This document shows positions 34,480 through 46,239 of a DNA stretch of 64,000 bases, in pieces (position 1 is the first letter of the stretch; each line of letters opens with the position of its first letter). The notes under the pieces were generated by a model. It worked only from the letters and a program-made list of their open reading frames with translations, was not told where the DNA came from and searched no databases. The stretch spans positions 192,413,357 to 192,477,356 of the forward strand of contig NC_073695.1 of assembly GCF_029784165.1 (NCBI RefSeq), given 5' to 3'. Origin of the DNA: Wyeomyia smithii. Its lineage: Eukaryota; Arthropoda; Insecta; Diptera; Culicidae. A program made the translations under genes and the position numbers.

Positions 34480-37400
34480 ATAATCTCACCAAAATTGCCG
34501 CGATAAAAATTAACATTGTTTCTTCGAATGTAAAAATATCGAGAGGCTTGCGGTTTGGCAGTTATCGAGTGCCGAATATGCGTACCGCTTTTGTGTGGTT
34601 GTATTTTATTATCTCATATCGTGCCCAATCGAATATCATATGCATCAGTAGCAGCAGTAGCAGCATCAGTAGCAGACTGCACCAACACTAGGTGCTTCCC
34701 GTGAATTGATAATTACCATTATCTGTTTAACAGCCTTACTCATAATCATCACCGGGCGCATTAAATCCATACCCACACGATGCTCTGCTGTTGGGCGGTT
34801 CCTATTGTTTGTCGCTCGGGGGTGCACCCGCACGAAGTGCGCATAAATTTAATTAAAACAATTTCCAATTATTTATGACGTTCGTTGTTTGTTTTATTGT
34901 TTTTGGCGACCATCCTTCGGAAAACAACGAACACGGTTACCAGGAGAGGGAGGGTGGATTCGGCAAGGTAAGTCCTTGTCGCGATCAACTTTATCATTCA
35001 ACCATTAAACCATAATCGCGCAAATGGTGATGAGTGGCACTGTGGCATATAAAAAAAGAACCCAAACGTAGAGCTGCCAATTTGTTGGCTCTAAGTTGGT
35101 TGACAACTAGTGTGGCGAACATTTGGACAAGTTGATCAACCAGAAAAAAAACATAGACAGGACAGAGGAGGACGCCTTCTGGCTGCATGATAGATTCGGA
35201 ACACATTGATGGCGTGTTTGTTGTTTGTATGGCTAAGCATAAATTGCACTCCAATTTGTCACCGTCGCACCCCGACTCGCTTCGTCCTGGTTCTGTTTTG
35301 GTTTGTCAAATGTGTTATTAGTCTATCCGGGGATGATGTGGCATGCATTTGACGTTTGACCTGAACTGGGGCTTTTGCCAAAGCTGGTTTGCCGCTCCCC
35401 TCGCTTGCTCATAAATTTTGCCTGTCGCGGGAGGAGAATTGTTTTCATCATTGCTAATGCGGTTTGGGGTTATCGTTTTTTTTTGTCTGGTGTCCGATCT
35501 CCAAAAGATAATTGATGTGGCTTTTGGGGCCGAAAATTAATTACCACTGTGAACGTGCCTCCCCGAGGTTATTAAACTGTAATTTTAGTGGGAAGACCAC
35601 AACAGTGATATTTTGCTTACAATTTTGGCGGTGCAGAATTTGAGCTTTTGTTGTTTCATCGCCTTTTAGAACTTTTGTAAAACTTTTTTTTTACTTGATT
35701 AGCATGAAGTGAAAGTTTCAATTTAATTAGCTTTTTGTTAGTCATTATTTTTTTTTTTACAGTTTCAGCCTGTTACATGCCTAAATTCAGCATAAATTGA
35801 TCAAAGTTGTTTCTTACCGTTGTTGCGAAACTAAGCAAATGATCCGAGCGTTAGCAGCCGCCACCCTGCCGGCTGGCAATGTTGCAAAGAAATCGAATTA
35901 AATATTGAACCAGACACCAGGCAGTCACCAAGCCAAATGTAATTAAAGAATCGGGAAGCCAACTTTCTCGACACTCTCAAGGGGTTGGAGAGGTCCTGTG
36001 TATGTGACATGGTAGTGAAGTGGAGAATTAAGTCAAAAAGCGATATCGCGTGGCGTGGCGAGAAGAAAACTCGGAATGAAAGATGAGAAAACTTTTCCCT
36101 ATTCGACCATCGGGTGGGGTGGAGAATCGTATGGCCAGTACAGGTAAGGTGAGCTGCTGCAGTGGTAAAAGTTGAAATTGTCGAGCAAAGTTTTACAAGT
36201 GTTGCATTGGAGATGTGCTTTTGAATTTAATTTTAGAACTGCAGGTATCATTATTTAATTTTCCGCATATAAGGAGCGAAATCAATTTGATTTACTTTAC
36301 TTCTCAGTGAGACTAATTGCTAGTCGGATAGGTTTCAGATTTCAGATGTGACTAACTTAGCTTCCATTCGTTCCTTCTATCAGTTTTAAGAGTTTGTTTA
36401 GATAGATAAAACTTTGTCAATAAGTTTAACGGCATAAATAATGCTATCCAATAAATCGATATCTCAAAAAAATGTTGATTGAACCATCACGCAAGACGTG
36501 TCTCCATTTTATAGCAACATATATACAAAACTTCTCACGTTCCGCACAGCCACCGTACCATTTCAAGGAATAGAGTTATTCGACGTCGTTCATTTTTCAT
36601 TCTTACAGCAACCTGCCTTGGGTTACCTAATCTGCACCAGATCCCAGGCTAGATTTAATATCTCCATATTTCACTGTTATTTTGCTCCCAATCTCACCGG
36701 TCTGAAAACCATCGCGCGTGACAGCCAGCCAGGCAGCCAGCATGGGCCGGATGCCTAACCCACAATCAACGACGTACAGTTCTGCGGAAATCGTTATCAC
36801 CGCTGTGGGCGTCTATCGGGCATGACAAAGCGAGAGCGACAAACGACACGCACATTTTCAACCTGGCTGCGTGTTTGTCTGGTCACCGGAATATCAACCG
36901 CCAACCGCCACCTTTCCGGCCGGAGCTACGGTGGTTGTGGGATAAAACATCTTACGGAGTGAATATCTCTCCGGTTTTTTTTTTTTGCTCATCGGAACGA
37001 AACTCCCTATCAGCTCCTTCCCGCTTCAACTGGGTAACGATTGGGTCATACAAATATCACGCACAGTACGCCGGATGGCGGTGAAGCATTTCGGGGATAA
37101 ATATTAAAGAAACATGAAGCATAATCTAATTTTATATTCACGCGCTTTCCGGCGAATGGTACGCTTTCAACTGCACGCACTGTACGTGAGAGAAAAAGGA
37201 CGATGAAAATTTTCGTCCAGCCAGGTGACCACTCGGTTGTACAGTGGGACCAAAATGTGCCTGTAATTTCATCCGACTCCAAAGTTTGTTGTTGGTGTGG
37301 GTAATTTGTTTCTCAAAATAGGCTGGGGCAGCTTTCGCAACCCATGCGCCCCTGGCTATGCCTCTGTGAAATCTAGATTTGGATCCAGCATCCCAAAGTT

Positions 37401-37814
37401 ATTCAAGAGCCACGTATTTTTCTTGATTTAAACATATACTTTCGGTTTGGTGCCGCCCTGATGTGAGTTGTTGTGGCATTGCCAGTAAGCTAGAAAGAAA
37501 AAAAAATCTAGCAATGAGTAACTAGCGTAGATTCGGCGGAATAACTGCAATCTTAAAGTGGATGAATAATTTTCCTAACGGAAAGAGGAAGTTTCGTCGG
37601 ATGGGCGGCAGGAAAATAAACATTAGGATAGATAGCGCCGGAGTATATTATGATTTAAAATTATGCAAATTTCGTTTACGCTCTAGGCTGAGTTGAATTT
37701 ATTTTAAAGGGGAGTCCGACTGATGTAAATCAGTGAAATTAGATGCAACGAAGAGGAAGTGAGGCAGTGCGTGATGAAATATTTTCTCGTTTCACCTAAT
37801 TTGCTGAAAAATTT
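34480..37814. other. Low-repeat island, candidate cis-regulatory DNA
   Basis: More than 3 kb with few repeat signatures. It has alternating AT-rich blocks with TAAT/ATTA cores (for example 'aaatttaattaaaac' near 34846 and 'gaaaattaattacc' near 35532), GC-richer blocks, and CAG-type runs ('agcagcagtagcagcatc' near 34650). This texture is typical of introns and flanks of dipteran developmental genes. Open frames are short and lack domains. Regulatory function is inferred only from texture. Confidence 0.35.
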
Positions 37815-38752
37815 AGGTTAGTTATTAGTTATTAGTCATTAGTAATTAGTTATTAGTTATTAGTTATTAGTTATTAGTTATTAGTTATTAGTTATTAGTT
37901 ATTAGTTATTAGTTATTAGTTATTAGTTATTAGTTATTAGTTATTGGTTATTAGTTATTAGTTATTAGTTATTAGTTATTAGTTATTAGTTATTAGTTAT
38001 TAGTTATTAGTTATTAGTTATTAGTTATTAGTTATTAGTTATTAGTTATTAGTTATTAGTTATTAGTTATTAGTTATTAGTTATTAGTTATTAGTTATTA
38101 GTTATTAGTTATTAGTTATTAGTTATTAGTTATTAGTTATTAGTTATTAGTTATTAGTTATTAGTTATTAGTTATTAGTTACCAGTTATTAGTTACCAGT
38201 TATTAGTTATTAGTTATTAGTTATTAGTTATTAGTTATTAGTTATTAGTTATTAGTTATTAGTTATTAGTTATTAGTTATTAGTTATTAGTTATTAGTTA
38301 TTAGTTATTAGTTATTAGTTATTAGTTATTAGTATTAGTTATTAGTTATTAGTATTAGTTATTAGTTATTAGTTATTAGTTATTAGTTATTAGTTATTAG
38401 TTATTAGTTATAAGTTATTAGTTATTAGTTATTAGTTATTAGTTATTAGTTATTAGTTATTAGTTATTAGTTATTAGTTATTAGTTATTAGTTATTAGTT
38501 ATTAGTTATTAGTTATTAGTTATTAGTTATTAGTTATTAGTTATTAGTTATTAGTTATTAGTTATTAGTTATTAGTTATTAGTTATTAGTTATTAGTTAT
38601 TAGTTATTAGTTATTAGTTATAAGTTATTAGTTATTAGTTATTAGTTATTAGTTATTAGTTATTAGTTATTAGTTATTAGTTATTAGTTATTAGTTATTA
38701 GTTATTAGTTATTAGTTATTAGTTATTAGTTATTAGTTATTGGTTATTAGTA
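37815..38752. repeat. TTAGTTA heptamer tandem array
   Basis: About 134 units of a 7-bp repeat (ttagtta) over 938 bp, nearly pure. Variant units include 'ttaccag' near 38180, single-unit shortenings at about 38330-38350, and 'ttataag' at about 38408 and 38618. The last two are 210 bp apart (30 units), which suggests block duplication. It is not the insect telomere repeat TTAGG. Its right edge joins a LINE fragment directly. Confidence 0.97.
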
Positions 38753-39051
38753 GATGCACGTATTATCAAAGACATAGGCGCAACAAATCCAAACGCTGTG
38801 CGAAAAAAACATGTTTGGAGAAGAGTAGAAGCTCTCAGAGCACGCGATGGGACACGAAAATCAAGTAAAGATAGCAGTCTGGGACAGTCTACTTCGTTGT
38901 TCATGAGCTTAGCGACAAATGTTGCCTGCTGAATCTTCCGTGGAAGCCAAACTACTGAAGCATTCTCTAAGATGGGTCGCATTAAAGAGCAATACAGGGC
39001 TAAAAAATTCCAACAAATTCGTGGTAACCGAACGTCCAGGCATAAAACCAT
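38753..39051 (-). pseudogene. LINE reverse transcriptase C-terminal fragment
   Basis: The reverse-strand frame (38737-39051) includes 'LALYCSLMRPILENASVVW', then after an internal deletion 'VAKLMNNEVDCPRLLSLL' and 'FRVPSRALRA'. These are the RT 'thumb' end and C-terminal segment of a Jockey/I-like LINE. The frame runs into the heptamer array, where it stops. The element continues no further on either side that I can see. Confidence 0.8.
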
Positions 39052-40091
39052 GCTGGTCTGTAGAAATAAACCACTTCATTCCAGCTAGAAGACTTCGATT
39101 GACAATAATTTCAAATTTTTGAATACTTTGGAGTGTTAACCTATGCCAAAATGCAAACGCTTTTTTAGAAAATTGCTCTTGAGTCTCAAAAATGCCTCCA
39201 CCTGTGAAAAATACGTAGTTACGTCGCCAAGTACGTGTGCAACGTCTTTTGGCATGGAAATATTTTATTTCTCAGTGAAAAGCAAAATATTTTGCTACAC
39301 GATGTGGATCCGGTTTAAACCAATATACCATTGGAAGGCTGTTGGGGCCACGCACAAATGTTTATGGTTTGTTTAGTGAATATCAAAAGTGTATTAAATT
39401 CTACGAACTGAAACCAGTTCAAACCAACAGTTAAGATTTTGTTCGAGTCAGGCACACGTGTACGTAATTTATAATATAAAATATACAAATTTTCATTCAT
39501 TTTTAAAGGTAGTAAACATTTGAAGAAAGTAAAAAAAAAATAATCAATATGATGTGGTCATCAGTACGACTCGAATTGTCTTGTCAGTCCGATGCCTAAA
39601 CCACCGAGTTATATTAAAAAATTTTCACCTTCAACAGATAATTTTTTTTAGAAGAGTACCTGTTGAATCGTAAAGTAACACGGTTAACGAGTGTTCAATG
39701 AGTAAATTTGTTTTGATACAATTCTGCTGAAGTTTTTATGGAATCTATAGTGAAGTTAAAGTGAAGTGAAGTTTTCCTGAAATGCAAAGACTCAACAAAA
39801 AGCACGCTTTGATTTGGCTACAAAAAACTGGAGGCCTATCCTTTAAGTAATACAGAAAACCTAGTAATTGGTATGAGGTTCTCTCTTCCAGAGGTGAATT
39901 TGGAGAATTCGAAGCTGCTCATTCTGAGCAAAATGATTTTTTGAAGAAGGCTGAAACTCCAACTATTGTATTCCATCATTTCTCTTTGATGTAAAAGGTG
40001 ATTTTTAAATTGTCCGTCGAGGAGAAACTTGTATTTCGGTCCAATCTTTTGATGGTCATAAACATCTTTTACAGTATTTGACAGAAAAGAT
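39052..40091. other. Non-coding, with a tRNA-like fragment
   Basis: Mostly featureless. On the reverse strand at about 39545-39605 the sequence 'tggtttaggcatcggactga' followed by 'aattcgagtcg' resembles the A and B boxes of a tRNA or SINE head. It is incomplete and I would not call it a tRNA gene. Confidence 0.35.
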
Positions 40092-40228
40092 GCAGGGTAA
40101 TCGCTCCTATATCTATCTCAACACCTATATACAATACATCTCATTACTTGAATATGTTAATTTCATTGTTAAATTTCCCCAAATGTTCAAGTTAAATGTT
40201 TTAATCTCTCGATTTAGATTACCCTACA
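40092..40228. mobile_element. Short MITE related to 11920-12154
   Basis: The left end 'cagggtaatcgctcctatat' closely resembles the terminus of the element at 11920-12154. It pairs with 'gattaccctaca' at the right end. The internal 'tctcaacacctatat' is also shared. Confidence 0.55.
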
Positions 40229-41918
40229 CATTTTTTCTCACGATCTCATGAATGATCAGACCGGTAAATAAATAAAAGATTGTTTAATATAAAATACATA
40301 GTATTTCCCCTAACCCAGTAATTTTGAGGAAATGAAAAGCGTATACGAAAATTAATTATACTGGAATACACCAGGAAAATTGCTTGATACATTCTGATCG
40401 TCCCAATGTAATTTGAAATTTTTAGAAAAAGCAGCGGGCGAATAACGTAGTAGAATTACAAAAGACATGGAGGAATCCGTAATCCCACAATGCCGGAATT
40501 GCTAAACCTTCGGGCATGGAACTCGTAGCTATTTATTTTCAATTCATATACCAGCAAATTGAACAGCAACAAGCCTTTCGTGTTTGATGTATGAAAGTCA
40601 ACCAGTTGTGATTTGGACAGTACCACTACTGAGAAGATGGACTACTTACTCCAATCTATGTTGATGTTATCGTCCGCTTTGTTGAATTGCCACTCGATGT
40701 ACGAGGCTGTTCAAATAGGTATGAGATTTACAACTGAAACTGTTAAGAAATTGAAATTCTGCAATGACTCTAAATAACACTGGTAATTTCTCAAAATGGT
40801 GTGCTCGCTCTTTAAAAGCGAAAGAAGATGCAGTTTTTACTTTTTTAACAGTTTATGTCGTGCATATTGCAAATGTGACTGAAACGCTTCTAAAGCCAAA
40901 CATTAAACTTAAATGGAACCCGAATTATGTGGTTCGTAGGAACAAAGGAATTGATGTGATATTTTTAATTTGTTTTTCAAGTACAACTTCAAAACAAACA
41001 AAAGACCTCAAATGAAAAATGTTGGGTACTCATCTTGCTTAGAGCGATGAGTAGTTGCAGGACCTAAACTAAAAAATTTGACCAATAACATTAATATATT
41101 TTTGGGTTAGATGTGTGCCTTGTTTTATTGCAGTGTTAACTTGTCAAGAGCCAATTCTCTTAAGATGGTTAGCCTGTAGAGTTCCAAAAATTGTATTAAA
41201 ACTGAATTAAATCTTAATTTTTATTCTGAGGGGTTTTTATAGCTCTTTAGTTGTTAAACTACGTCTTCCGGCAGATTTCAGGTGAAGAATGGAAATTCAA
41301 AATCGGAATATGTAATAATTTTTGTCCAACTTCAAATGCTTATAATTCGGTAAGTCTCCAGCAGATTTCCGTCGTTTTTGCAGGAAACGATCTAAGAATC
41401 AGCTAAGCGTCCACCAAAATGCAGAAAATTTTAATTTTATAATCTTGACTATTAAGTGTCCTTTTAAAAAATCGAGACATGTTTTGAATGCAGAATCAGA
41501 GCGAAAAGTTATTCGTGTGGTTTTTTTTTTTTTTCAGAATCGGAATGATATTGAGGGGCCGAAAATCTGTCCGAAATGCCCCTTTGAATTTCGAAATGGC
41601 GATTTCTGTTTTCTAGAAAACAGTCTAAAATTCACGATTGACTGTGTGCTTTTTAATGTTTGTGTAAACATTTGCTATTTTCCTTGCTAAAAATTTGTTC
41701 ACTTTTTTAAAACTTATTTTTAAGTAAAACCTTGTTGGAATTTTCATTTCAGCACTAAATTTTACTTAAAGCGATAATCTTCCAGTGCACAATAGTCCAG
41801 AAACCGAATTAAGGTGTAAATTTGGATCTAAAGCTCGATAGCAATATTTTAGAGAAAAACTTTCTTATACAAAGTTGTTATATATGATGAAACGCTTATT
41901 TCGAAATTATCAAAATCC
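40229..41918. other. Non-coding
   Basis: No gene is visible. Frames of up to 83 codons (40764-41015, 41445-41690) have no domain and are AT-biased. Confidence 0.45.
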
Positions 41919-42930
41919 AGGGTGACTCGAATTTTCGATGCAATCAAGTATTTCACTTTTTATCTTTGTAGATAGAAAAAAATGTTGCCCCGTTAATTTT
42001 GAGCAACTTTGTAGAAATAACGATTCGGATTCAGCAAACATCTGTTTAGCTCTTATTTGTTTTAATTTAATTTTCACTCAAAACTGTCTTCAAACGGCTC
42101 TTAGGGCTTTTGAGGCAAATAATTTCCAATGCATCGACATCGTAAATATTCAATTCTACTCGAAGTTATTGAGGGTTTTAACAAAAAAATATACCTTTTT
42201 CATTAGTTTATACTTCTTTTTGACTAATTTAAAACCGTAACGAAAAACAAAATAGGGTAGGGAACATATTCTGAGCAGCTTTAGGAACCGCCTGTGTATT
42301 GAGACGAAATACTCGAAATGTGTTAGGTGAAATTCAAACAGAAGTATATCAATCTGTTCTCTATCTTTTTCTCTGTCAGAACTTGTTTTCAGATTGTAAA
42401 ACTAAGTTGGCAAACTTTAACAATAATCAATTGAAGTTACCAATCGAGGGACACTATTCCAATAACCCCGAACCTATTTTAAGCAGTTTCCATCTGTTTT
42501 GCAGGCGGTTTTTTAGCACCCGAAGTGGCTCCTGAATGGCTGCAATATAGGTCGATTTGTTACGAATGGTGATTTCTGTGTGATTTCTTTGTGATAATAG
42601 AAATACCGTTTCTTATATTCGTAAGACAGCTAGACAATCAAAGTTTTCGTTTCCATCATTGAAATTGTCGATATTGATCGAAATCCAGGAGTTTAAGGCC
42701 TGCTTTCTTCGACTGATTAAAATAGGTGCTACTGCTTAAGCCGTTCCCTACCCTAATTTTATATTTTTTTCATTCAAAAGCACACAGATTTGATTTCTTG
42801 TTGTTTTTTCTTAAACCGGAAATAATTACCTTCATTTGATTCAAAAAGATGGAAAATCGGTCAACTGGCTAAAATGTTATGAATTTTCGAACATAAATAT
42901 ATCGAGTAACGCCGTTTTATATGGTCACCC
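41919..42930. mobile_element. Possible 'agggtgac'-ended element with nested MITE
   Basis: The left 'agggtgactcgaatttt' and the right 'atatggtcaccct' share inverted 'agggtgac' termini. The element encloses the TA-flanked MITE at 42255-42753. Only about 8-10 terminal bases pair cleanly, so this is tentative. The 100-codon frame at 41938-42240 has no domain. Confidence 0.4.
42255..42753. mobile_element. TA-flanked MITE, about 500 bp
   Basis: Starts 'gggtagggaac' and ends 'gttccctaccc', a perfect 11-bp inverted repeat, with TA at 42253-42254 and 42754-42755. Inner 'ctgagcagcttta' and 'ctgcttaagc' suggest further weak pairing. TA duplication fits Tc1/mariner-type insertion. No coding frame. Confidence 0.75.
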
Positions 42931-44190
42931 TATGTGCTTCAATTGTACTCAAAGTTGCAGGGATTGATCTTCGACGAAAATAGTGAAACAGTGTCTTTTG
43001 CTGAGTCGTTAGGGCGACCGGCTCTGAAATGCAGTGACCATAAAAAACGGCTTGATTCAATATATGTTATTCCGTGCACATTCCAGAATATAGATGCCAT
43101 AACCTCTTCAACTGAGTGTTGTCGGGTCCTGCGTAGATTCTGGTGGGATGCTATGGAATCACGTTTAATTCATTGTCACATATCCACATTTACGATTTGT
43201 TTCGCTTCTTATTAAAACAAAATAAATATGCTAAATGCAATTGAAAATACTACAAGGTATACAGCCCTAGGGTTGAATGAAATAGTGACGTGGGATTAAA
43301 CACTGTAATTAGGGGATTTTTTGTTACAAAATATGTAGAGTCTGCAGACAAAATCAATGTGTTTGCTCAGCGACTGTACGAATTTTTATTTTCAGCCTCC
43401 CCTGGAAATTAATTTTTGAAATATATTCAACAATACTCGAAAGGATATCTTTTATATCTGACGCTGTATTTGTAGTATTTTTTTTTTGTGCAAACAACAT
43501 GTATTTGACAAGGCACAAGCATATCGTGCTTGTTGAAGAAGCACCAAGCATTTCTCGTAATGCGTCTTAGAATTAACTCTATGTCCTCAAAAACCAAATC
43601 CAATAATACTTACGTTATCATAATAAATGGTTTTGTCTTATTTAACTCTGATTAAATCAAATCTAAATATGGATCTTACTTTCAAAATAATATGGAAGCC
43701 CTCACAAAGGTTCAATAATTGACAAACATAAGAAGATATGATAAACAAAACTATTAACAAGTTCAGGCAAAAAATAGTAGCAATCCACAATTACATTTTT
43801 GTTTTTTGCTTGTCAATTTTTTTCATTTGCCTACAACTACATTTGCTGTATTACGAAGACAGCTAATATACGTTTGTTGAATAATAATATATCATCTAAC
43901 AATTTTGAAATGTAAAAAAAAAATTCTGTATGAATCTTAGTAAATAAACAAAAATTCACAGGCATTCGCAGGCTCTTACTCTTCTATAAATGTATATATT
44001 TAGGAAATTACTCTTTCGATACTATCAGGTCACGATTATTTAGTGAATATCGAAGATAAAAGTAAATAAATATCCGTTGGAAAAATTCACAATTATTGTT
44101 GAGTAATTTATGGTAATCATATTTATGAGATAAGCTGTCAATCATCATTAACAGCAACATTGCAGTTATTCCTCGATTGCACACATATAG
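42931..44190. other. Non-coding
   Basis: No gene is identified. The 93-codon frame at 42934-43215 begins at the element boundary and has no recognisable domain. Confidence 0.45.
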
Positions 44191-44195
44191 TAGTA

Positions 44196-44300
44196 GTAAT
44201 GTACGAACAAAAGTGTACCACTGCAATACGAATAGTACCGCTGCAGTACGAATAGAAGTGTACCGCTGAAATGTACGAATAGAAGTGTACCGCTGCAATC
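44196..44300. repeat. Minisatellite of about 26-29 bp units
   Basis: About four imperfect units built on 'gtacgaatagaagtgtaccg' plus 'ctgcaat'. One unit is shortened. It abuts the left edge of repeat D copy 2. Confidence 0.85.
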
Positions 44301-44302
44301 AT

Positions 44303-44880
44303 AGACGACGAGAGACCTGCGGTTCTTTACTCCACTGGCACTGTTGCTTTTACCGGCATGTTTGCTTTCGAGACATCAGTTTTTATTAGGTTCTGAAAGC
44401 AGGTTTAGTAATTGTTCGAAAATGGGGATTGTTTCAAACTTTTTGGGAAACTTTTACCTTCGAGACATCAGATTAGTCTAAGCTCATTAAAGTAAAAACA
44501 AATTGACCTATTGGGACGAGGAGACTTTGTCAATTTTTATTTCGATATTGATACAGCGAATATCACAGGGAACGGATGGTGTCCATTCACGTCGTCTGTG
44601 CTAGGAATGCTCGCATGTAATTGGTTCATTATTCGCGTAAATTTGTTATTGAAACTTTTTATCAATTTTACCACTCAGCAATGTAATTAGAGTGATAACT
44701 AGCATATTACAAAATTGTTATACATTTTATCTATCCAACAACATATTGGTTATTGTTATCCATTATGTAGTTATGCTGTTATAAACGTTTGAAATCTGAC
44801 GCAACATTTGCCAGTTTCATTTCCAATTTTACAGAATGCATCCCAGTATAGTTAACAAAGACGTAGTCCCACGTCAAAAA
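44303..44880. repeat. Dispersed repeat D, copy 2
   Basis: Same orientation and block order as 33305-33897, ending in the palindromic 'gacgtagtcccacgtc'. Divergence between copies is substantial, with indels. The TATA-like motif of copy 1 is lost here ('gatattgatacagcg'). Confidence 0.75.
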
Positions 44881-45019
44881 ATAAATAATATGGGAAATAT
44901 TGAATCAATTGTTACAGTCAAAATTTGGTTGTTTTCCCTGAATGTGCATGAGGTTAAACTGTTCACTTTCTGGCTGCCTAACTATTTTAGTGGCGCCATC
45001 TCCTAGGAAATCCGGGCAC

Positions 45020-45622
45020 TTAACCCTTCATAAGGCAGTGGCAACTATATTGCCACCAACAAAATTTATATTTTCGCTGCACTTAGAATATTGTTTTCAA
45101 ATTTGACTTAACTAAAGACTTCTACTGGTGTCTTAGAATACTTCAATTTTTTCTAGGACTGCTAGAAGTGTACAATATTGATTTTGGAATCATTTTTATG
45201 TTAACAAACCGCGATTTTAGACCGTCTTCAGGACATTCATTTTTAATTTGGAGAAAATCCAACAAATTGGTAAGTTTTTCACCAGAAACTGTCTATTCAG
45301 GACCTACTGTGTGATATTATGCAGTTTTTTCGTCAAAATACATGGTGAATTAGACGACAAATTTAAATTTTTTTTCTTAAAATATCTTTTCTGGATACCA
45401 CTCGAAAACCCTTTACTTCGATCTTTTCCATGCAAAATAAATGAAGTCCTACTGTTACATTCTAATTATGTAGTATGGTTTTTCATTTTTATTATTACAA
45501 AAAATCAATGCAGATGCAAAAAATTGCTTCCATCGCTTTTGGGGTTAACAGGCAGTGGCAACTATATTGCCACCAATGTTTTTGGGGTTAACGGGCAGTG
45601 GCAACTATATTGCCACCAATTT
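45020..45622. repeat. Hairpin-bearing repeat with three 'ggcagtggcaactatattgc' units
   Basis: An almost identical 26-bp unit occurs at 45033-45058, 45551-45576 and 45594-45619. Each contains 'tggcaactatattgcca', a perfect 6-bp stem with a short loop. The right-hand two form a 43-bp tandem duplication including 'ggggttaac'. The left one is preceded by 'taacccttcataa'. The 127-codon forward frame (45248-45631) runs through the repeat and is not a gene. It may be a MITE with hairpin ends. Confidence 0.7.
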
Positions 45623-46239
45623 TTCAATTGATTCAACAGTTAATTTTTAACAAAGGTACATTTGTGTTGTTTCTTCTGTAAGGAATACGTTTTATTGAAG
45701 TTTATGTAGATTCTTTGCGTAGTTTCGATCTTGTTATGTAATTGCGTTCGGATTCGATCTTGTTATGTAATTGCAAGATATCCGAAGCAACAATATTAAT
45801 GAATATATGTTTCTTCATGTATTTATGAAGAATTTTATATAGAAACAGTCTCTTGTGTTTCTTATTTTATAATAATATTAATCACAGTATTATTTTATTG
45901 TTCATTAGTATTCCACACTATACTATTGCAATTCTATATTAGTTTGATGAATCTAACCGATTCGAATAAATAACAGAAACAAAATTTTCAATACTGTTAC
46001 GATCCCCAACCGGATTAAGGTGGACAAAAGCATAACCCTGCTCTACCATCACCAGTAGCTGAGTACCACGAAACAAGCACAACAGATTCCACAAGCGGTC
46101 ATACCTAGCTCCATCGCAGCGAATGAGTTTTTGTAACACCAGTCATGCTTAAACTGTAATGAATACCCTGCTAGCACCATAATCAGTAGAAAACAATTGC
46201 AATCGCGTCAGCAAAAAATAAACAATATTATGCAGGATG
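45623..46239. other. Non-coding
   Basis: Contains a short tandem duplication at about 45726-45775 ('tcgatcttgttatgtaattg' twice). No gene is visible. Confidence 0.5.

Noticed and set aside
37815..38752. Telomere-like array
   Set aside because: The unit is TTAGTTA, not TTAGG, and mosquitoes are not known to use a simple telomere repeat of this kind. An interstitial satellite or LINE tail fits better.
37815..38752. CRISPR-like array
   Set aside because: Uniform 7-bp units with no spacers, in a eukaryotic sequence.
39545..39605. tRNA gene on the reverse strand
   Set aside because: Box-like motifs are present, but the cloverleaf is incomplete. At most a SINE or tRNA fragment.
42934..43215. 93-codon forward frame
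   Set aside because: Starts at a transposon boundary and shows no domain.
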